Assembly (NCBI RefSeq): GCF_001544015.1
Contig: NZ_AP014924.1
Location: 3,100,001 to 3,164,000, forward strand
Source of the DNA: Limnochorda pilosa
Lineage (GTDB): Bacteria > Bacillota > Limnochordia > Limnochordales > Limnochordaceae
DNA length: 64,000 nt
Direction of reading: 5' to 3'
Shown in pieces: positions 52,455 through 61,925 of the stretch (the stretch's first letter is position 1; every line of letters starts with the position of its first letter). Made by a program: the position numbers and the translations under genes. Under the pieces are notes generated by a model. The model was not told where the DNA came from and ran no database searches. It saw only the letters and a list, made by a program, of their open reading frames with translations.

Positions 52455-54293
52455 TCACCTCCCGCCCGGCAGCCCGGGCTCGCCTGAAGATGCCTCCAGC
52501 AGACGCCAGAGCTCCTCGGGCTCGAAGAGGAAGAAGGGACAGCCCCGCTCGGCCAGCACCGCCTCCGCCCCCCGGGCGGCCGCCAGCTCCCGGGCCAGGT
52601 GACCGGCCAGCGGGCGGAGCCGCTCCGCCAGTTCCCCGTTCACCTCTCGAATCGCTTGGCCCAGAGCCTTCCGGTCACCCCCGGACTGGATCCGGCGCAC
52701 CAGCTCCTCCTTGCGGGCGGCCAGGGCGGTGAGCTCGGGATCGGGCCGCATGCCCGCGCGGGCCGCCTCCTCACCCAAGGGGCCTGCCAGGTCCGCCACC
52801 ACCCGCTGGGGGTTGTGCTCCACGCCGCGGAGCAGGTCCTCCAGGCGTTCCCTCCGGGCGGCCAGCTCGGCCAGCGGGTGCCCCCGGAAGGCCCCTTCCA
52901 GCCGAAGGGTAGCTGAGCAGACGGCATAACGGGGCACCTCGCGCCCGAAGGCCTCCGGCCAGCGGGCGGCCAAGAGGAAGTCCCCGATGGTCTCGTAGCG
53001 CGCCCCGCCGGTGCCGTGGATGAAGAGGTCGCCCAGGAAGAGGCGGGCGAAGAGGGTGAGCGGGATCGCCTTGGGGCGCAGGGCCACGCCCGCCTGAGCC
53101 AGCGCCCGGGCGGCCCCCAGCGGGTCCCCGGTCGGGAGCTCCGCCAGCGTCCGGACCCCCTCGGGCCCGGTGCTACGCAGGATGATGCGACCGCCGTGGG
53201 CCTCGCCGGCCGCCCCGTGGGGCCGATCCCCCAGGGCACAGGCCAGGACCGGACGGCGCCCGGCGGATCCCTGCGGCCCGCCGGGCACACCAGCCTCCAC
53301 GTCGCCCCCCTCCGGGGGCGGGAGGCTCCAGAAGGGGATCTCGACCCCTTCGGGCGTCTCCTCCAGGTCCGGGAAGGGGTTCGCCGGGTAGCGAAGGCGG
53401 TGGAGGATCCGGTACTGGCGGAGCGCCTCATTGTACGCCTCACGCCAGAACCTTGCGTTCTCCGCCCACTCGACCACCCACAGGCGGAAGGCGAGGGTCC
53501 CGCTCAGGGCGGAGACGGGTAGCTCCCGGTACCCGGTGGGCCCGGGGAGCGAGGCGCCCTCCTCCCAGCCGCGCCGCACCCGTGAGAAGAAGGCGGCCAC
53601 GCTCTCGCGGGGTTCGGGCGTCACCGCCGCGAGGCGGTCCAGCCGGGCCGCGGCCTGGGGAGCCAGCGGGGCCAGGAGGGCGCGCACCTGCTCCAGGAAG
53701 GCCCGCCACGCCCCCGCGTCCGGCGCCGCGCGCCGCTCCAGGGGAAGCTCGTCGGGCCCGAGGCCCGCAGGCTGGAGCCGGTGCAGCTCGGGAACGCCCG
53801 GCCGGGCGGGGCCTTCGCCGGGCTCGGCGGCCGGATCGGAGGAAAGGGCCGGCACGGGCACCGACAGATCTGCGACGTCCGAGTCGACCACCAGGTTGAG
53901 CAGGCGGCCGCCCCCGGCGTCCGCGGCGCTGGCCCCTGCGAAGAGCTTCACCCACACCCCGGGATGGTAAAGGATGGGCTGGTGCCCGGTCACCAGGACC
54001 GGAGGGTCTCCCGCCGCCAGGGGAACGGGCGCGGCGGACCCTTCCTCCCGCAGGCTCCGGCGGATCCGGTCCAGGGGCAAGCCGGCCACCTCCACCCCGC
54101 CCTCGAGCAGGAGCCGGCGGTTCCGCTCGGCCGTCGCGATCCAGCGGGAGATGGGTGGGTCGGCCAGAAGGCCGGGCGCTTGGGGCGGCTCATCGAAGCG
54201 GGCCGCGAGCCGGAGGCCCTGCGGGAGCTGGAGCTCCTCGCCCGCGGCCCCTCCCTTCCGCGCCCAGAGGGCATCTTGCCGGCAGGCGCTCAC
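52455..54293 (-). CDS. Uncharacterised soluble protein with GHQP...HPGVW motif
   Basis: The 612-residue protein begins in the GTGA overlap with the glycosyltransferase stop. Near residue 100 it has PVLVTGHQPILYHPGVWVKL, then LNLVVDSDVADLSVPVP. Mid-protein ALSGTLAFRLWVVEWAENAR and IPLTLFARLFLGDLFIHGTG stand out, and a helical C-terminal region (LTALAARKEELVRRIQSGGD) follows. Similar proteins occur next to glycosyltransferases in other phyla as far as I recall. It has a faint likeness to BshC-type proteins (bacillithiol synthesis) but I do not assign that role. No membrane helix is present. Confidence 0.55.
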   Translation of the reverse strand: MSACRQDALWARKGGAAGEELQLPQGLRLAARFDEPPQAPGLLADPPISRWIATAERNRRLLLEGGVEVAGLPLDRIRRSLREEGSAAPVPLAAGDPPVLVTGHQPILYHPGVWVKLFAGASAADAGGGRLLNLVVDSDVADLSVPVPALSSDPAAEPGEGPARPGVPELHRLQPAGLGPDELPLERRAAPDAGAWRAFLEQVRALLAPLAPQAAARLDRLAAVTPEPRESVAAFFSRVRRGWEEGASLPGPTGYRELPVSALSGTLAFRLWVVEWAENARFWREAYNEALRQYRILHRLRYPANPFPDLEETPEGVEIPFWSLPPPEGGDVEAGVPGGPQGSAGRRPVLACALGDRPHGAAGEAHGGRIILRSTGPEGVRTLAELPTGDPLGAARALAQAGVALRPKAIPLTLFARLFLGDLFIHGTGGARYETIGDFLLAARWPEAFGREVPRYAVCSATLRLEGAFRGHPLAELAARRERLEDLLRGVEHNPQRVVADLAGPLGEEAARAGMRPDPELTALAARKEELVRRIQSGGDRKALGQAIREVNGELAERLRPLAGHLARELAAARGAEAVLAERGCPFFLFEPEELWRLLEASSGEPGLPGGR

Positions 54294-55066
54294 CGGCACG
54301 CCGCCTCCCCGCGGTCGGGCTCGGGCGGCGGCGGGCAGCAGCCCGAGGCACCCGCCCGGCGGATCGATCGCTCCCACACCTTCAGATAGTAGGCCCGCCG
54401 GACCTCCGGGTCGTCCAGGGGGCCGGGAAACCGGCGCTCGAAGGTGTGTGAGTAGACGGGCGGCACAGGCTCCTCCAGCACCTCGAGCCCCTTCCGCCAG
54501 GCCTCGGCCCAGAACTCCAGGGGAAAGGCGTAGCCGTCCTCGGTCAGGTGGAGGCCGCGCAGCGCTTCGACCCGGTACGCCTTGAACCCGCAGAAGGCAT
54601 CGGTGATGCCGAAGCCCGTCACGGCGTTCACCCGCTGGGTGATCTCGCGGTTGATGGCCAGCCGCTCGGGCGGGATGGTGCCCCGGCTGCCGGCCGGCAG
54701 CGGCTCCAGGTAGCGGGAGCCGGAGAGCACGTCCACGCCCGCCGCCCGGATCCGCTGCAGGAAACGGGGGATCCAGGCCGGCTCGTGCTGGGTGTCGGCG
54801 TCCAGGGTCACCAGGAAGCGGTCGCCGCGCTCCAGGGCGACCCTGAAGCCGTCCCGCAGGGCCCGCCCGTAGCCCAGGTTCTTCGGGTGGCGCAGGCACT
54901 CGACCCGGGGGCTCGAGAGCGCCTCCACGACCTCCGCCGAGCCGTCGGTGGAGCCATCGTCCACCACCAGCACCCGCGCCCGGGTGAGCCCCAGGGTGGC
55001 CTCGATCACCTGCCGGAGCGTACGGCTTTCGTTGTAGACCGGGATGACCACCAGGTCCCTCGTCAC
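54290..55066 (-). CDS. Family 2 glycosyltransferase (polyprenyl-phosphate sugar synthase type)
   Basis: This 258-residue GT2 enzyme has a GT-A fold with LVVIPVYNESRTLRQVIEA, VLVVDDGSTDGSAEVV, NLGYGRALRDGFRVALERG and the metal-binding DXD in FLVTLDADTQHEP. The acceptor region has GITDAFCGFKAYRVEALRGL. This resembles dolichol-phosphate-mannose-synthase relatives that load sugars on a lipid carrier, but there is no C-terminal membrane helix. AGGAGG lies six bases before the GTG at 55066. Its stop overlaps the GHQP gene. Confidence 0.82.
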   Translation of the reverse strand: MTRDLVVIPVYNESRTLRQVIEATLGLTRARVLVVDDGSTDGSAEVVEALSSPRVECLRHPKNLGYGRALRDGFRVALERGDRFLVTLDADTQHEPAWIPRFLQRIRAAGVDVLSGSRYLEPLPAGSRGTIPPERLAINREITQRVNAVTGFGITDAFCGFKAYRVEALRGLHLTEDGYAFPLEFWAEAWRKGLEVLEEPVPPVYSHTFERRFPGPLDDPEVRRAYYLKVWERSIRRAGASGCCPPPPEPDRGEAACR

Positions 55067-55088
55067 ACGCACCCTCCTCGTGGTAGGC

Positions 55089-56858
55089 TCACGGTAGGGC
55101 CAGCACCGCGCCGCTCCGGGGGGCGAGCCTCCCCTGCAGCCGGCCTCCCTCCACCCGGAAGGGGTCGCCTCCCAGCAGGTCGGGCGCTCCGGCGGCCTCG
55201 GACCGGGCCCATCCTTCGGGCAGCGGCACGTCCAGCTCCAGCTCCTCGAAGCCGTTGTTCAAGGCGACGGCCAGGCGCTCATCCTCGTAGCGGCGCCCGA
55301 AGAGGTACCCTCCCGCCGGCGCGTCCACCCAGAAGGTCGCCACCTCGCCCCGGCGGAGGGCAGGATGCTCGCGCCGAAGCCCGATCGCCCTCCGGTACGC
55401 CTGGTGGAGCTCCCGCTCCCAGCGGTCGGGGTCCCAGACCATGGGGCGCCGGCTCTCCGGGTCCTCGCCACCGCGCAAGCCCACCTCGTCCCCATAATAC
55501 ACCAGGGGGACGCCTGGGTACGTCATCTGGAAGAGGACGGCCAACCGCTGGCTCTCGCTGTCGCCCCCGGCCAGCTCCCGGAAGCGGGCGGTGTCGTGGC
55601 TGTCCAGGAGGGTCACCAGGGCGTCGTGGACGGGACCCGGCAGCGAGAGCCTCCCCCTGGCGAGCTGGGCATCGAAGCGGGCGGCGCCCACCCGTCGGAG
55701 CGCGAAGAAGTCCAGGCAGGCCCGCCGGAAGGGATAGTGGGTCACCGAGTCGAGCTCGTCGCCCCGGAGCCAGGGAAGCGGGTCGTGCCAGATCTCCCCC
55801 AGCAGGACCGCGTCGGGCCGCTCCTCCCGGACCCCCCTCCGAAAGACCTTCCAGAAGCCGTGGCTCACCTCGTTGGCCACGTCCAGCCGCCAGCCGTCGA
55901 TGCCCGCCTCCCGTATCCAGTGGCGCCCCACGTCCACGAAGTAGCGCTGCACCTCCGGGTTGCTGGTGCGCAGCTTGGGCATCCGGGCCACCGACGCCCA
56001 CGTCTCGTAGGTGGGCTCCGGGTACATCTGGAGCGGGAAGCGGCGGACGATGAACCAGTCGCGGTAGCGGGAGGCCTCGCCCTTCTCCAGCACGTCCTGG
56101 AAGGCGAAGAACTCGGGGCCGCAGTGGTTGAAGACGCCGTCCAGGATCACCCGCATGCCCCGGCGGTGCGCGGCCTCCACCAGCTCCTTCAGGTCGTCCA
56201 GGCTCCCCAGGTGGGGGTCCACCTGGTAGTAGTCGGTGGTCTCGTACCCATGATACGCGCTGGAAAGGAAGATGGGGGTGAGGTAGAGCAGGTTCGCCCC
56301 CAGGTCCTCCACGTGGTCCAGGTGCTCGCGGATCCCCCGCAGGGTGCCCGGGTAACGGCCCGTGTGGGTGGGAGGATCCTCCCAGCCGAGGACCTCACCC
56401 GGGGTGCTCCGGGGAGGCTCGGGGGGCCCGGCGAACCGATCCGGGACGATCTGGTAGATCACCCCGTCGCGCCACCACTCCGGCGCTTCGATGCGGTCCT
56501 CGTCGAAAACATAGGGCACCTCGAAAGCGCCCTGGTCCGGCGGGTCGTCGAAGAAGCCGTGCTCGCCGTACCAGAGGGTCCCCGCCGGGTGATCCAGGAC
56601 GAACCAGTAGCGGTAGCGGGGCGGGTCCACCCGGAGCTCCGCCTGGTAGTAGTCGAAGAGCTCGTCGCGGCCCACCCGCCGCATGGGGCGCGCCCGGTCG
56701 GTGCTGGGCGGCTGGTAGCGGTCGCGGTAGACCACCCGCACCCGCTCCGCGTCGCCCCGCCCCGTCCTCAGCCGGACCACCAGGGACCGGCCGGGCCCCG
56801 GGTAGGCGTACGGAAGCTCGGGGCGATGAAGCACCGCGTCTCGGTGCAGGGGAGTCAC
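55089..56858 (-). CDS. GH13 alpha-amylase family enzyme (neopullulanase / maltogenic amylase type)
   Basis: The 589-residue enzyme hydrolyses alpha-glucans or cyclodextrins. An N-terminal CBM34-like domain runs to about 120. The (beta/alpha)8 barrel has WWRDGVIYQIVPDRF, VILDGVFNHCG, the nucleophile Asp in GIDGWRLDVANEV, the acid Glu in AVLLGEIWHDPLPW and the third Asp in LVTLLDSHDTARF. A C-terminal beta domain ends at 589. There is no signal peptide, so it is intracellular. The GTG at 56858 overlaps the Shine-Dalgarno AGGAGG; CTG nine bases later (56849) has better spacing. Confidence 0.92.
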   Translation of the reverse strand: MTPLHRDAVLHRPELPYAYPGPGRSLVVRLRTGRGDAERVRVVYRDRYQPPSTDRARPMRRVGRDELFDYYQAELRVDPPRYRYWFVLDHPAGTLWYGEHGFFDDPPDQGAFEVPYVFDEDRIEAPEWWRDGVIYQIVPDRFAGPPEPPRSTPGEVLGWEDPPTHTGRYPGTLRGIREHLDHVEDLGANLLYLTPIFLSSAYHGYETTDYYQVDPHLGSLDDLKELVEAAHRRGMRVILDGVFNHCGPEFFAFQDVLEKGEASRYRDWFIVRRFPLQMYPEPTYETWASVARMPKLRTSNPEVQRYFVDVGRHWIREAGIDGWRLDVANEVSHGFWKVFRRGVREERPDAVLLGEIWHDPLPWLRGDELDSVTHYPFRRACLDFFALRRVGAARFDAQLARGRLSLPGPVHDALVTLLDSHDTARFRELAGGDSESQRLAVLFQMTYPGVPLVYYGDEVGLRGGEDPESRRPMVWDPDRWERELHQAYRRAIGLRREHPALRRGEVATFWVDAPAGGYLFGRRYEDERLAVALNNGFEELELDVPLPEGWARSEAAGAPDLLGGDPFRVEGGRLQGRLAPRSGAVLALP

Positions 56859-56889
56859 CTCCTACGGTGGCGCCGGGTCTGGGGTCGCG

Positions 56890-58158
56890 CTAGGTGCCCG
56901 CCTGCCAGCTGTGCAGGTACGCCTCCTGCTCGGGCGTCAGCCGCCCGATCCGGACCCCCAGGGTGGCCAGCTTCCGCTCGGCCACCGCCCGGTCGATCTC
57001 CTCCGGGACGGGGTGGACGCCCGGAGCGAGGCGCGCCTCCCGCGAGGCGAGCCAGGCCACCGAGAGGGCCTGGTCGGCGAAGCTCAGGTCCATCACCTGC
57101 GCGGGGTGGCCCTCGGCCGCGCCCAGGTTGACCAGCCGTCCCTGGGCCACGACCCGTATCCGGCGGCCGTCGGGCAGGCGGTACTCCTCCACGTTGGGCC
57201 GGACCTCCCGTGCCGGGTGCCCGCTGGGCGCGGCCAGCTCGCGCAGCGCCTCAAGGTCGATCTCCACGTCGAAGTGCCCCGCGTTGGCCAGGATCGCGCC
57301 GTCCTTCATGCGGAGGAAGTGGGGCCGGTCGATGACGTGAAGGTCGCCGGTGGCGGTGATGAAGAGGTCGCCCTCGGCCGCCGCCTCCTCCATGGGCATC
57401 ACCCGGTGACCGTCCATCCAGGCCTCCAGCGCCCGGAAGGGGTCGACCTCCACCACGATCACGCGGGCCCCCATGCCCTCCGCCCGGGTGGCGATGCCGC
57501 GCCCGCACCAGCCGTAGCCCACGACCACCACGGTGCTGCCCGCCACCAGGAGGTTGGTCGCCCGCAAGACGCCGTCCATGGCCGACTGGCCGGTGCCGTA
57601 GCGGTTGTCGAAGAGGTGCTTGGTGAGGGCGTCGTTGACGGCCACCACGGGGTAGCGCAACGCCCCGTCGGCCGCCATGGCCCGCAGGCGCACCACGCCC
57701 GTGGTGGTCTCCTCGGTGCCGCCCCAGACGGCCGCGGCCTGCTCGGGCCGCTCCCGGTGGAGCACGCTCACCAGGTCGGCGCCGTCGTCCATGGTCACCT
57801 GGGGATCCACGTCCAGAACCTGGCGGATGTGGCGGTAGTACTGGTCCTCCGGCTCGCCCCGCACCGCGAAGGTGGGCACCCCGTACTCGTGGATCAGGGC
57901 GGCGGCCACGTCGTCCTGGGTGCTGAGGGGGTTGGAGGCGCAGAGGCGCACCTGGGCGCCCCCAGCCTGGAGCGTGCGCATGAGGTTGGCCGTCTCGGTC
58001 GTCACGTGGAGGCACGCGGCCACCCGCAACCCTTCCAGAGGCCGGCTTCGGGTCCATTCCTCCCGGATCTCCCGGAGGACGGGCATCATCCCGTCCGCCC
58101 ACTCGATCCGCTGGCGGCCGGCCTGGGCCAGGCCCGCGTCCTTGCACTCACCGTCCAT
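56890..58158 (-). CDS. ahcY: Adenosylhomocysteinase
   Basis: AhcY splits S-adenosylhomocysteine to adenosine and homocysteine and so relieves product inhibition of methyltransferases. The 422-residue protein has [70 protein letters not shown], the NAD-binding [20 protein letters not shown], and [27 protein letters not shown] precedes the ATG. It follows metK by 48 bases and shares its riboswitch-controlled transcript. Confidence 0.95.
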   Translation of the reverse strand: MDGECKDAGLAQAGRQRIEWADGMMPVLREIREEWTRSRPLEGLRVAACLHVTTETANLMRTLQAGGAQVRLCASNPLSTQDDVAAALIHEYGVPTFAVRGEPEDQYYRHIRQVLDVDPQVTMDDGADLVSVLHRERPEQAAAVWGGTEETTTGVVRLRAMAADGALRYPVVAVNDALTKHLFDNRYGTGQSAMDGVLRATNLLVAGSTVVVVGYGWCGRGIATRAEGMGARVIVVEVDPFRALEAWMDGHRVMPMEEAAAEGDLFITATGDLHVIDRPHFLRMKDGAILANAGHFDVEIDLEALRELAAPSGHPAREVRPNVEEYRLPDGRRIRVVAQGRLVNLGAAEGHPAQVMDLSFADQALSVAWLASREARLAPGVHPVPEEIDRAVAERKLATLGVRIGRLTPEQEAYLHSWQAGT

Positions 58159-58206
58159 GGTCCGAAACCTCCTGGCGCGTTGGCGAAGATGGACCTCCGG
58201 GGTCCT

Positions 58207-59433
58207 TCAGCGTGTCCCGCCCCCCGGGACCCTCTGGGGAAGGCGGGCCGCCTCCAGGATCCGGGGGACCAGATCCAGCCGTTCCCAGGGAAGGTCCAGG
58301 TCCGGGCGGCCGAAGTGCCCGTAGGCGGCCACCTGGCGGTAGATGGGCCGGCGCAGCCCGAGCTGCTCGATGATGGCCGCCGGGCGGAAGTCGAAGACCT
58401 CGGCGGCGATGCGGGCCAGCTCGCCGTCGAGCAGCCGGCCCGTCCCGAAGCTCTCCGCGCCCACCGCCAGAGGCCTGGCCACGCCGATGGCGTAAGAGAC
58501 CCAGAGCTCGAGCCTTCGGGCGAGGCCTGCGGCCACCATGTTCTTGGCCACGTAGCGGGCGGCGTAGGAGGCCGAACGGTCCACCTTGGTGGGGTCCTTC
58601 CCCGAGAAGGCGCCGCCGCCGTGGCGGGCCGCCCCCCCGTAGGTGTCCACGATGATCTTCCGGCCCGTGAGCCCGGTATCGCCCTGGGGGCCGCCCACCA
58701 CGAAGCGGCCGGTGGGGTTGACCAGGATCCGGGTCCGCCCGTCCAGCAGGCCCTCGGGAACGGCTGCGCGTACCACGTGCTCCTCCAGGTCCCGGGCCAG
58801 GCGCTCCTGGCTCACCTCGGGGTTGTGCTGGGCCGAGATGAGCACCGACGCCACCCGCAGGGGGCGGTCGCCTTCGTACTCCACGGTCACCTGGGTCTTG
58901 CCGTCGGGGCGCAGGTAGGGGAGGAGCTCTTCCTTCCGCACCTGGGCCAGCCGCCGGGCCAGTCCGTGCGCGAGGGCGATGGGCATGGGCATCAGCTCAG
59001 CGGTCTCGTCGCAGGCGTACCCGAACATCATCCCCTGGTCGCCAGCGCCGATGCCGTCCAGGGGGTCGCCGTCGCCGCTCTGGCGCGCCTCCAGCGACCG
59101 CCCCACGCCCACCGCGATGTCGGGCGACTGCTCGTGGATCGAGTTCAGCACCGCGCAGGTCTCCGCGTCGAAGCCGTACTTGGCCCGGTCGTAGCCGATG
59201 GACCGGACCGTCTCCCGGGCGATGGTGGGGATGTCCGCGTAGCAGGAGGTGGAGATCTCGCCCATCACCAGCAGGAGGCCGGTGGTGACGGTGACCTCGC
59301 AGGCCACGTGCGCCTGAGGGTCCTGGGCCAGGATGGCGTCCAGGACGGCATCGGCCACCTGGTCGCACACCTTGTCGGGGTGGCCCTCGGTGACCGACTC
59401 GGAGGTGAACAAACGACGCTCGGTCTCGCCCAT
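58207..59433 (-). CDS. metK: S-adenosylmethionine synthetase
   Basis: MetK makes SAM from ATP and methionine. The 408-residue protein begins [20 protein letters not shown] and has the ATP/metal motifs [16 protein letters not shown] and [20 protein letters not shown], and the C-terminal [19 protein letters not shown] lies before the ATG at 59433. A SAM-I riboswitch with terminator precedes it, so high SAM switches the gene off. Confidence 0.96.
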   Translation of the reverse strand: MGETERRLFTSESVTEGHPDKVCDQVADAVLDAILAQDPQAHVACEVTVTTGLLLVMGEISTSCYADIPTIARETVRSIGYDRAKYGFDAETCAVLNSIHEQSPDIAVGVGRSLEARQSGDGDPLDGIGAGDQGMMFGYACDETAELMPMPIALAHGLARRLAQVRKEELLPYLRPDGKTQVTVEYEGDRPLRVASVLISAQHNPEVSQERLARDLEEHVVRAAVPEGLLDGRTRILVNPTGRFVVGGPQGDTGLTGRKIIVDTYGGAARHGGGAFSGKDPTKVDRSASYAARYVAKNMVAAGLARRLELWVSYAIGVARPLAVGAESFGTGRLLDGELARIAAEVFDFRPAAIIEQLGLRRPIYRQVAAYGHFGRPDLDLPWERLDLVPRILEAARLPQRVPGGGTR

Positions 59434-59474
59434 CCGCTTGCCTCCTTGGGTTGCGCCGTGCTCGCTCGGGGGCG

Positions 59475-59508
59475 AAAAAGACCCTCCGTTCCGGGGCGCG
59501 GAAGGAGG
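59475..59508 (-). terminator. Riboswitch-controlled intrinsic terminator before metK
   Basis: On the minus strand CCTCC-TTCCG pairs with CGGAA-C-GGAGG (10 pairs with one bulged C) around a short loop. GTCTTTTT follows. It lies between the SAM-binding aptamer and the metK ribosome-binding site. Confidence 0.88.
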
Positions 59509-59517
59509 CAAGGATCG

Positions 59518-59628
59518 CCCTCATCTTCCAGGCCGCGCCGCGGCCTGCGGGAGTTGGCACCGGACCGCCGGGGGCGGCTGGTTGCCGGGTTTCATCGGGC
59601 CCGTCCCTCCACCACTCTCGATAAGAGC
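59518..59628 (-). promoter_or_regulatory. SAM-I riboswitch (S-box) upstream of metK
   Basis: The minus strand carries the hallmark S-box sequences in order: CTCTTATCGAGAG, GGTGGAGGGACGGGCCC, GATGAAACCCGGCAACC, CGGTGCCAA and GAAGATGAG. The pseudoknot and kink-turn elements are all in place. SAM binding stabilises the aptamer and allows the downstream terminator to form, which shuts off metK-ahcY. Confidence 0.96.
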
Positions 59629-59657
59629 ATCACGGCCGTGTTCCAATGGTTGTCTTC

Positions 59658-59686
59658 ATCCTAGCACGCCCCCCGGGGACCGTCAA
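59658..59686 (-). promoter_or_regulatory. Sigma-A promoter of the metK riboswitch transcript
   Basis: TTGACG (59681-59686) and TAGGAT (59658-59663) on the minus strand are 17 bases apart. The start of transcription would be near 59651, about 23 bases before the aptamer. The promoter begins right after the galT stop. Confidence 0.82.
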
Positions 59687-59694
59687 CGCGGCGC

Positions 59695-60744
59695 TCACGC
59701 CCGCAGCCACTCGGCGGCCTGCTCGGGCGCGACCACGTTGACGTCCACCCCGGCGCCCCACTCGAAGCCGGCCGGCACGGTGACGCGAGGACGGAACTCC
59801 ACGTGCCAGTGGTAGCCGGCCTCCAGCTCCTGGCCCTCGAGAAAGCCCCGTCCGCGCCGGGGGGCGGTGTGGAGGACCCAGTTGTGGGCCACGGGGCCCA
59901 GCAGGCCCTCCACCCGGCCCGTGAGCCAGCCGATCCACCGGGCCAGGGCGTCGCGCTCGTCGGGGGCGGTGGCCTCGAACCGGGCCCGGTGGAGCCGGGG
60001 CACCAGCCACACCTCGTAGGGAGAGCCCGAGGCGAAGGGCGCGAGGAGGACCATCGCGTCGTCGGCGGCCACCACCCGAGCCCCTTCCTGCAGCTCCTCC
60101 TCCACGATCCGGCAGAGCAGGCAGCCCCCGCCCGTCCGCAGGTGCTCCCCGGACCGGACCAGCTCCCGCCGGACCCGGGGCGGCACCCAGGGCAGCCCGA
60201 TCAGCTGCAGGTGGGGATGCTCCAGGGAGGCTCCGGCCTCGCGCCCCCAGTTCTTGAAGAGGACCACCTGCTCCAGCCGCCGGTCCTGGTAGTGGACCGC
60301 GAGCCGCTGGCGGACCACGGCCAGCACCAGCCGCCGCGCCTCCAGGGAGAGCTGGTGGAAAGCGGACCCGTGATCGGGGCTGTCCACGATCACCTCGTGC
60401 ACCCCGAAGGCGGGAACCCGTGCCCGACCGCCCCACGCCAGGGTCTCGGGACCCATCTCGGAGCGGACCATGGGGTACCGGTTGGGAACCACCCGCACCT
60501 GCCACGCAGCCTCGCCCGCCGGCTCCCGGGACGGCTTGCGCGAGGCGTCCAGGCGGGCGAGGTCATCCGCGCCAGCCCGGAAGACCTCGGGGGGCGTCTC
60601 CCCTTCGTGCCCCGGGCAGAAGGGGCAGTTGCCGCGCCGCGGGGGATCGGGCCGCTGGCGCGGTGCATCGTGAGGGCGCTGGCTACGCTCGGACGCGATG
60701 AGCACCCAGCGCCCCGTCCACGGGTCTTCCCTCAACTCGGGCAC
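59695..60744 (-). CDS. galT: Galactose-1-phosphate uridylyltransferase
   Basis: GalT transfers UMP between UDP-glucose and galactose-1-phosphate in the Leloir pathway. The 349-residue protein has the zinc cysteines in NCPFCPGHE, VRVVPNRYPMV, the active site GASLEHPHLQLIGLP (His-Pro-His-x-Gln), and the second half with YEVWLVPRLHRARFE and GYHWHVEFRPRV. GGGAGGGAGCC precedes the GTG. No galK or galE lies in the window, so the rest of the pathway is elsewhere. Confidence 0.92.
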   Translation of the reverse strand: MPELREDPWTGRWVLIASERSQRPHDAPRQRPDPPRRGNCPFCPGHEGETPPEVFRAGADDLARLDASRKPSREPAGEAAWQVRVVPNRYPMVRSEMGPETLAWGGRARVPAFGVHEVIVDSPDHGSAFHQLSLEARRLVLAVVRQRLAVHYQDRRLEQVVLFKNWGREAGASLEHPHLQLIGLPWVPPRVRRELVRSGEHLRTGGGCLLCRIVEEELQEGARVVAADDAMVLLAPFASGSPYEVWLVPRLHRARFEATAPDERDALARWIGWLTGRVEGLLGPVAHNWVLHTAPRRGRGFLEGQELEAGYHWHVEFRPRVTVPAGFEWGAGVDVNVVAPEQAAEWLRA

Positions 60745-60768
60745 GCGGCTCCCTCCCGAAGGGCTCGT

Positions 60769-61764
60769 TCAGTATCCCTGCCCCTTGTCGACCAGCTTCT
60801 CCAGAGGCTCTCCCCGCCCGAAGCGCTCCAGGTTCCGGAAGAAGAGGGCCACCACCCGCTCCCAGAAGTGGGGCGTCTGGCCGGCGATGTGGGGCGTGAG
60901 CAGCAGGTTCGGCAGCGCCCAGAGGGGGCTCTCGGCGGGGAGCGGCTCCTTCTCGAAGACGTCCAGGGCGGCGCCCCCGATCCACTTCTCCCGCAGGGCG
61001 CGGTAGACCGCCTCCTCGTCCACCAGGGGACCCCGGGCCACGTTGATCAGGAAGCGTTGCGGGCCCATGCGCATCAGCTCCCGGCGCCCGATGAGCTTCT
61101 CGGTGTCGGGCAGGGCGGGTGCCGCCAGCACCACGAAGATGGAGGCGTCGATCAGGTCCTCCAGGTGGCCGGGCCCCCACATGCGGTCCACCAGGTCCGG
61201 AGCGGTGTTCGCCCCCTTTCGGCGTCGCATGGCGAAGACCTTCATCCCCAGCGCCTTGCATCGCGAGGCCAGCTCCCGGCCGATCTCGCCGAAGCCCACC
61301 AGGCCCACCGAGAGATCGGCCAGCTCCATGGGCATACGCAGCTCGCGCACGTTCTCCCAGCGCCGGGCGCGCTGGCCGGCCACCGCCAGGTCGAAGCCCC
61401 GGGCGAAGTGGAGGATCGCCCCCAGCGCGTGCTCGGCCACTGCGGCGGCCATGCACCCGCGGCTGTTGGTGAGCAGGCAGTCGCTCGCGGCCAGGTCCGG
61501 GGTGAGGACCCGATCGATCCCCGCCAGGGGCACGTGCACCCAGCGCAGGTGCTTGGCCTGCCGGAAGTCCTCTGCGTCCAGGCGCGCCCCGAAGTAGACG
61601 TCCGGCTCGGCGATGCGGGCCCGGACCTCGTCGTAGCGGCGGACCAGGTCGATGCGGACGCCGAGTTCGGCCTGGCGCTGCCGGAAGACTTCCTCAGGAA
61701 AGTCGCGGTACATGGGCACCGACGCGGGCGCGTAGACCAGGACGGACAGCTTCCCTTGCGGCAC
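60769..61764 (-). CDS. D-2-hydroxyacid dehydrogenase (NAD-dependent)
   Basis: The 331-residue enzyme of the GhrA/SerA-like superfamily has VHVPLAGIDRVL, NSRGCMAAAVAEHALGAIL, the NAD-binding LVGFGEIGRELASRCKALG, the catalytic Arg in LINVARGPLVDEEAVY, and the Glu and His in DVFEKEPLPAESPLW and LLTPHIAGQTPHFWER. The substrate (glyoxylate, hydroxypyruvate or phenylpyruvate) cannot be told. GGGGGGAGGAAGC precedes the GTG at 61764. It lies 160 bases from the divergent Nudix gene, and a TATACT-containing region lies between. Confidence 0.88.
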   Translation of the reverse strand: MPQGKLSVLVYAPASVPMYRDFPEEVFRQRQAELGVRIDLVRRYDEVRARIAEPDVYFGARLDAEDFRQAKHLRWVHVPLAGIDRVLTPDLAASDCLLTNSRGCMAAAVAEHALGAILHFARGFDLAVAGQRARRWENVRELRMPMELADLSVGLVGFGEIGRELASRCKALGMKVFAMRRRKGANTAPDLVDRMWGPGHLEDLIDASIFVVLAAPALPDTEKLIGRRELMRMGPQRFLINVARGPLVDEEAVYRALREKWIGGAALDVFEKEPLPAESPLWALPNLLLTPHIAGQTPHFWERVVALFFRNLERFGRGEPLEKLVDKGQGY

Positions 61765-61925
61765 GGTGCTTCCTCCCCCCAACACGGGCGTGGGACATGG
61801 TATACTCGGGGTTGGACGGCCATCGTCACCGAGCGGCCCCGCTTCCCAGATTCCCCGCGGGCGCCCGAGAACCTTGCGGTCGCGTGCGGTGCGCCCAGAA
61901 TCAAAGAGCAAGGAGGTGGATCGTC

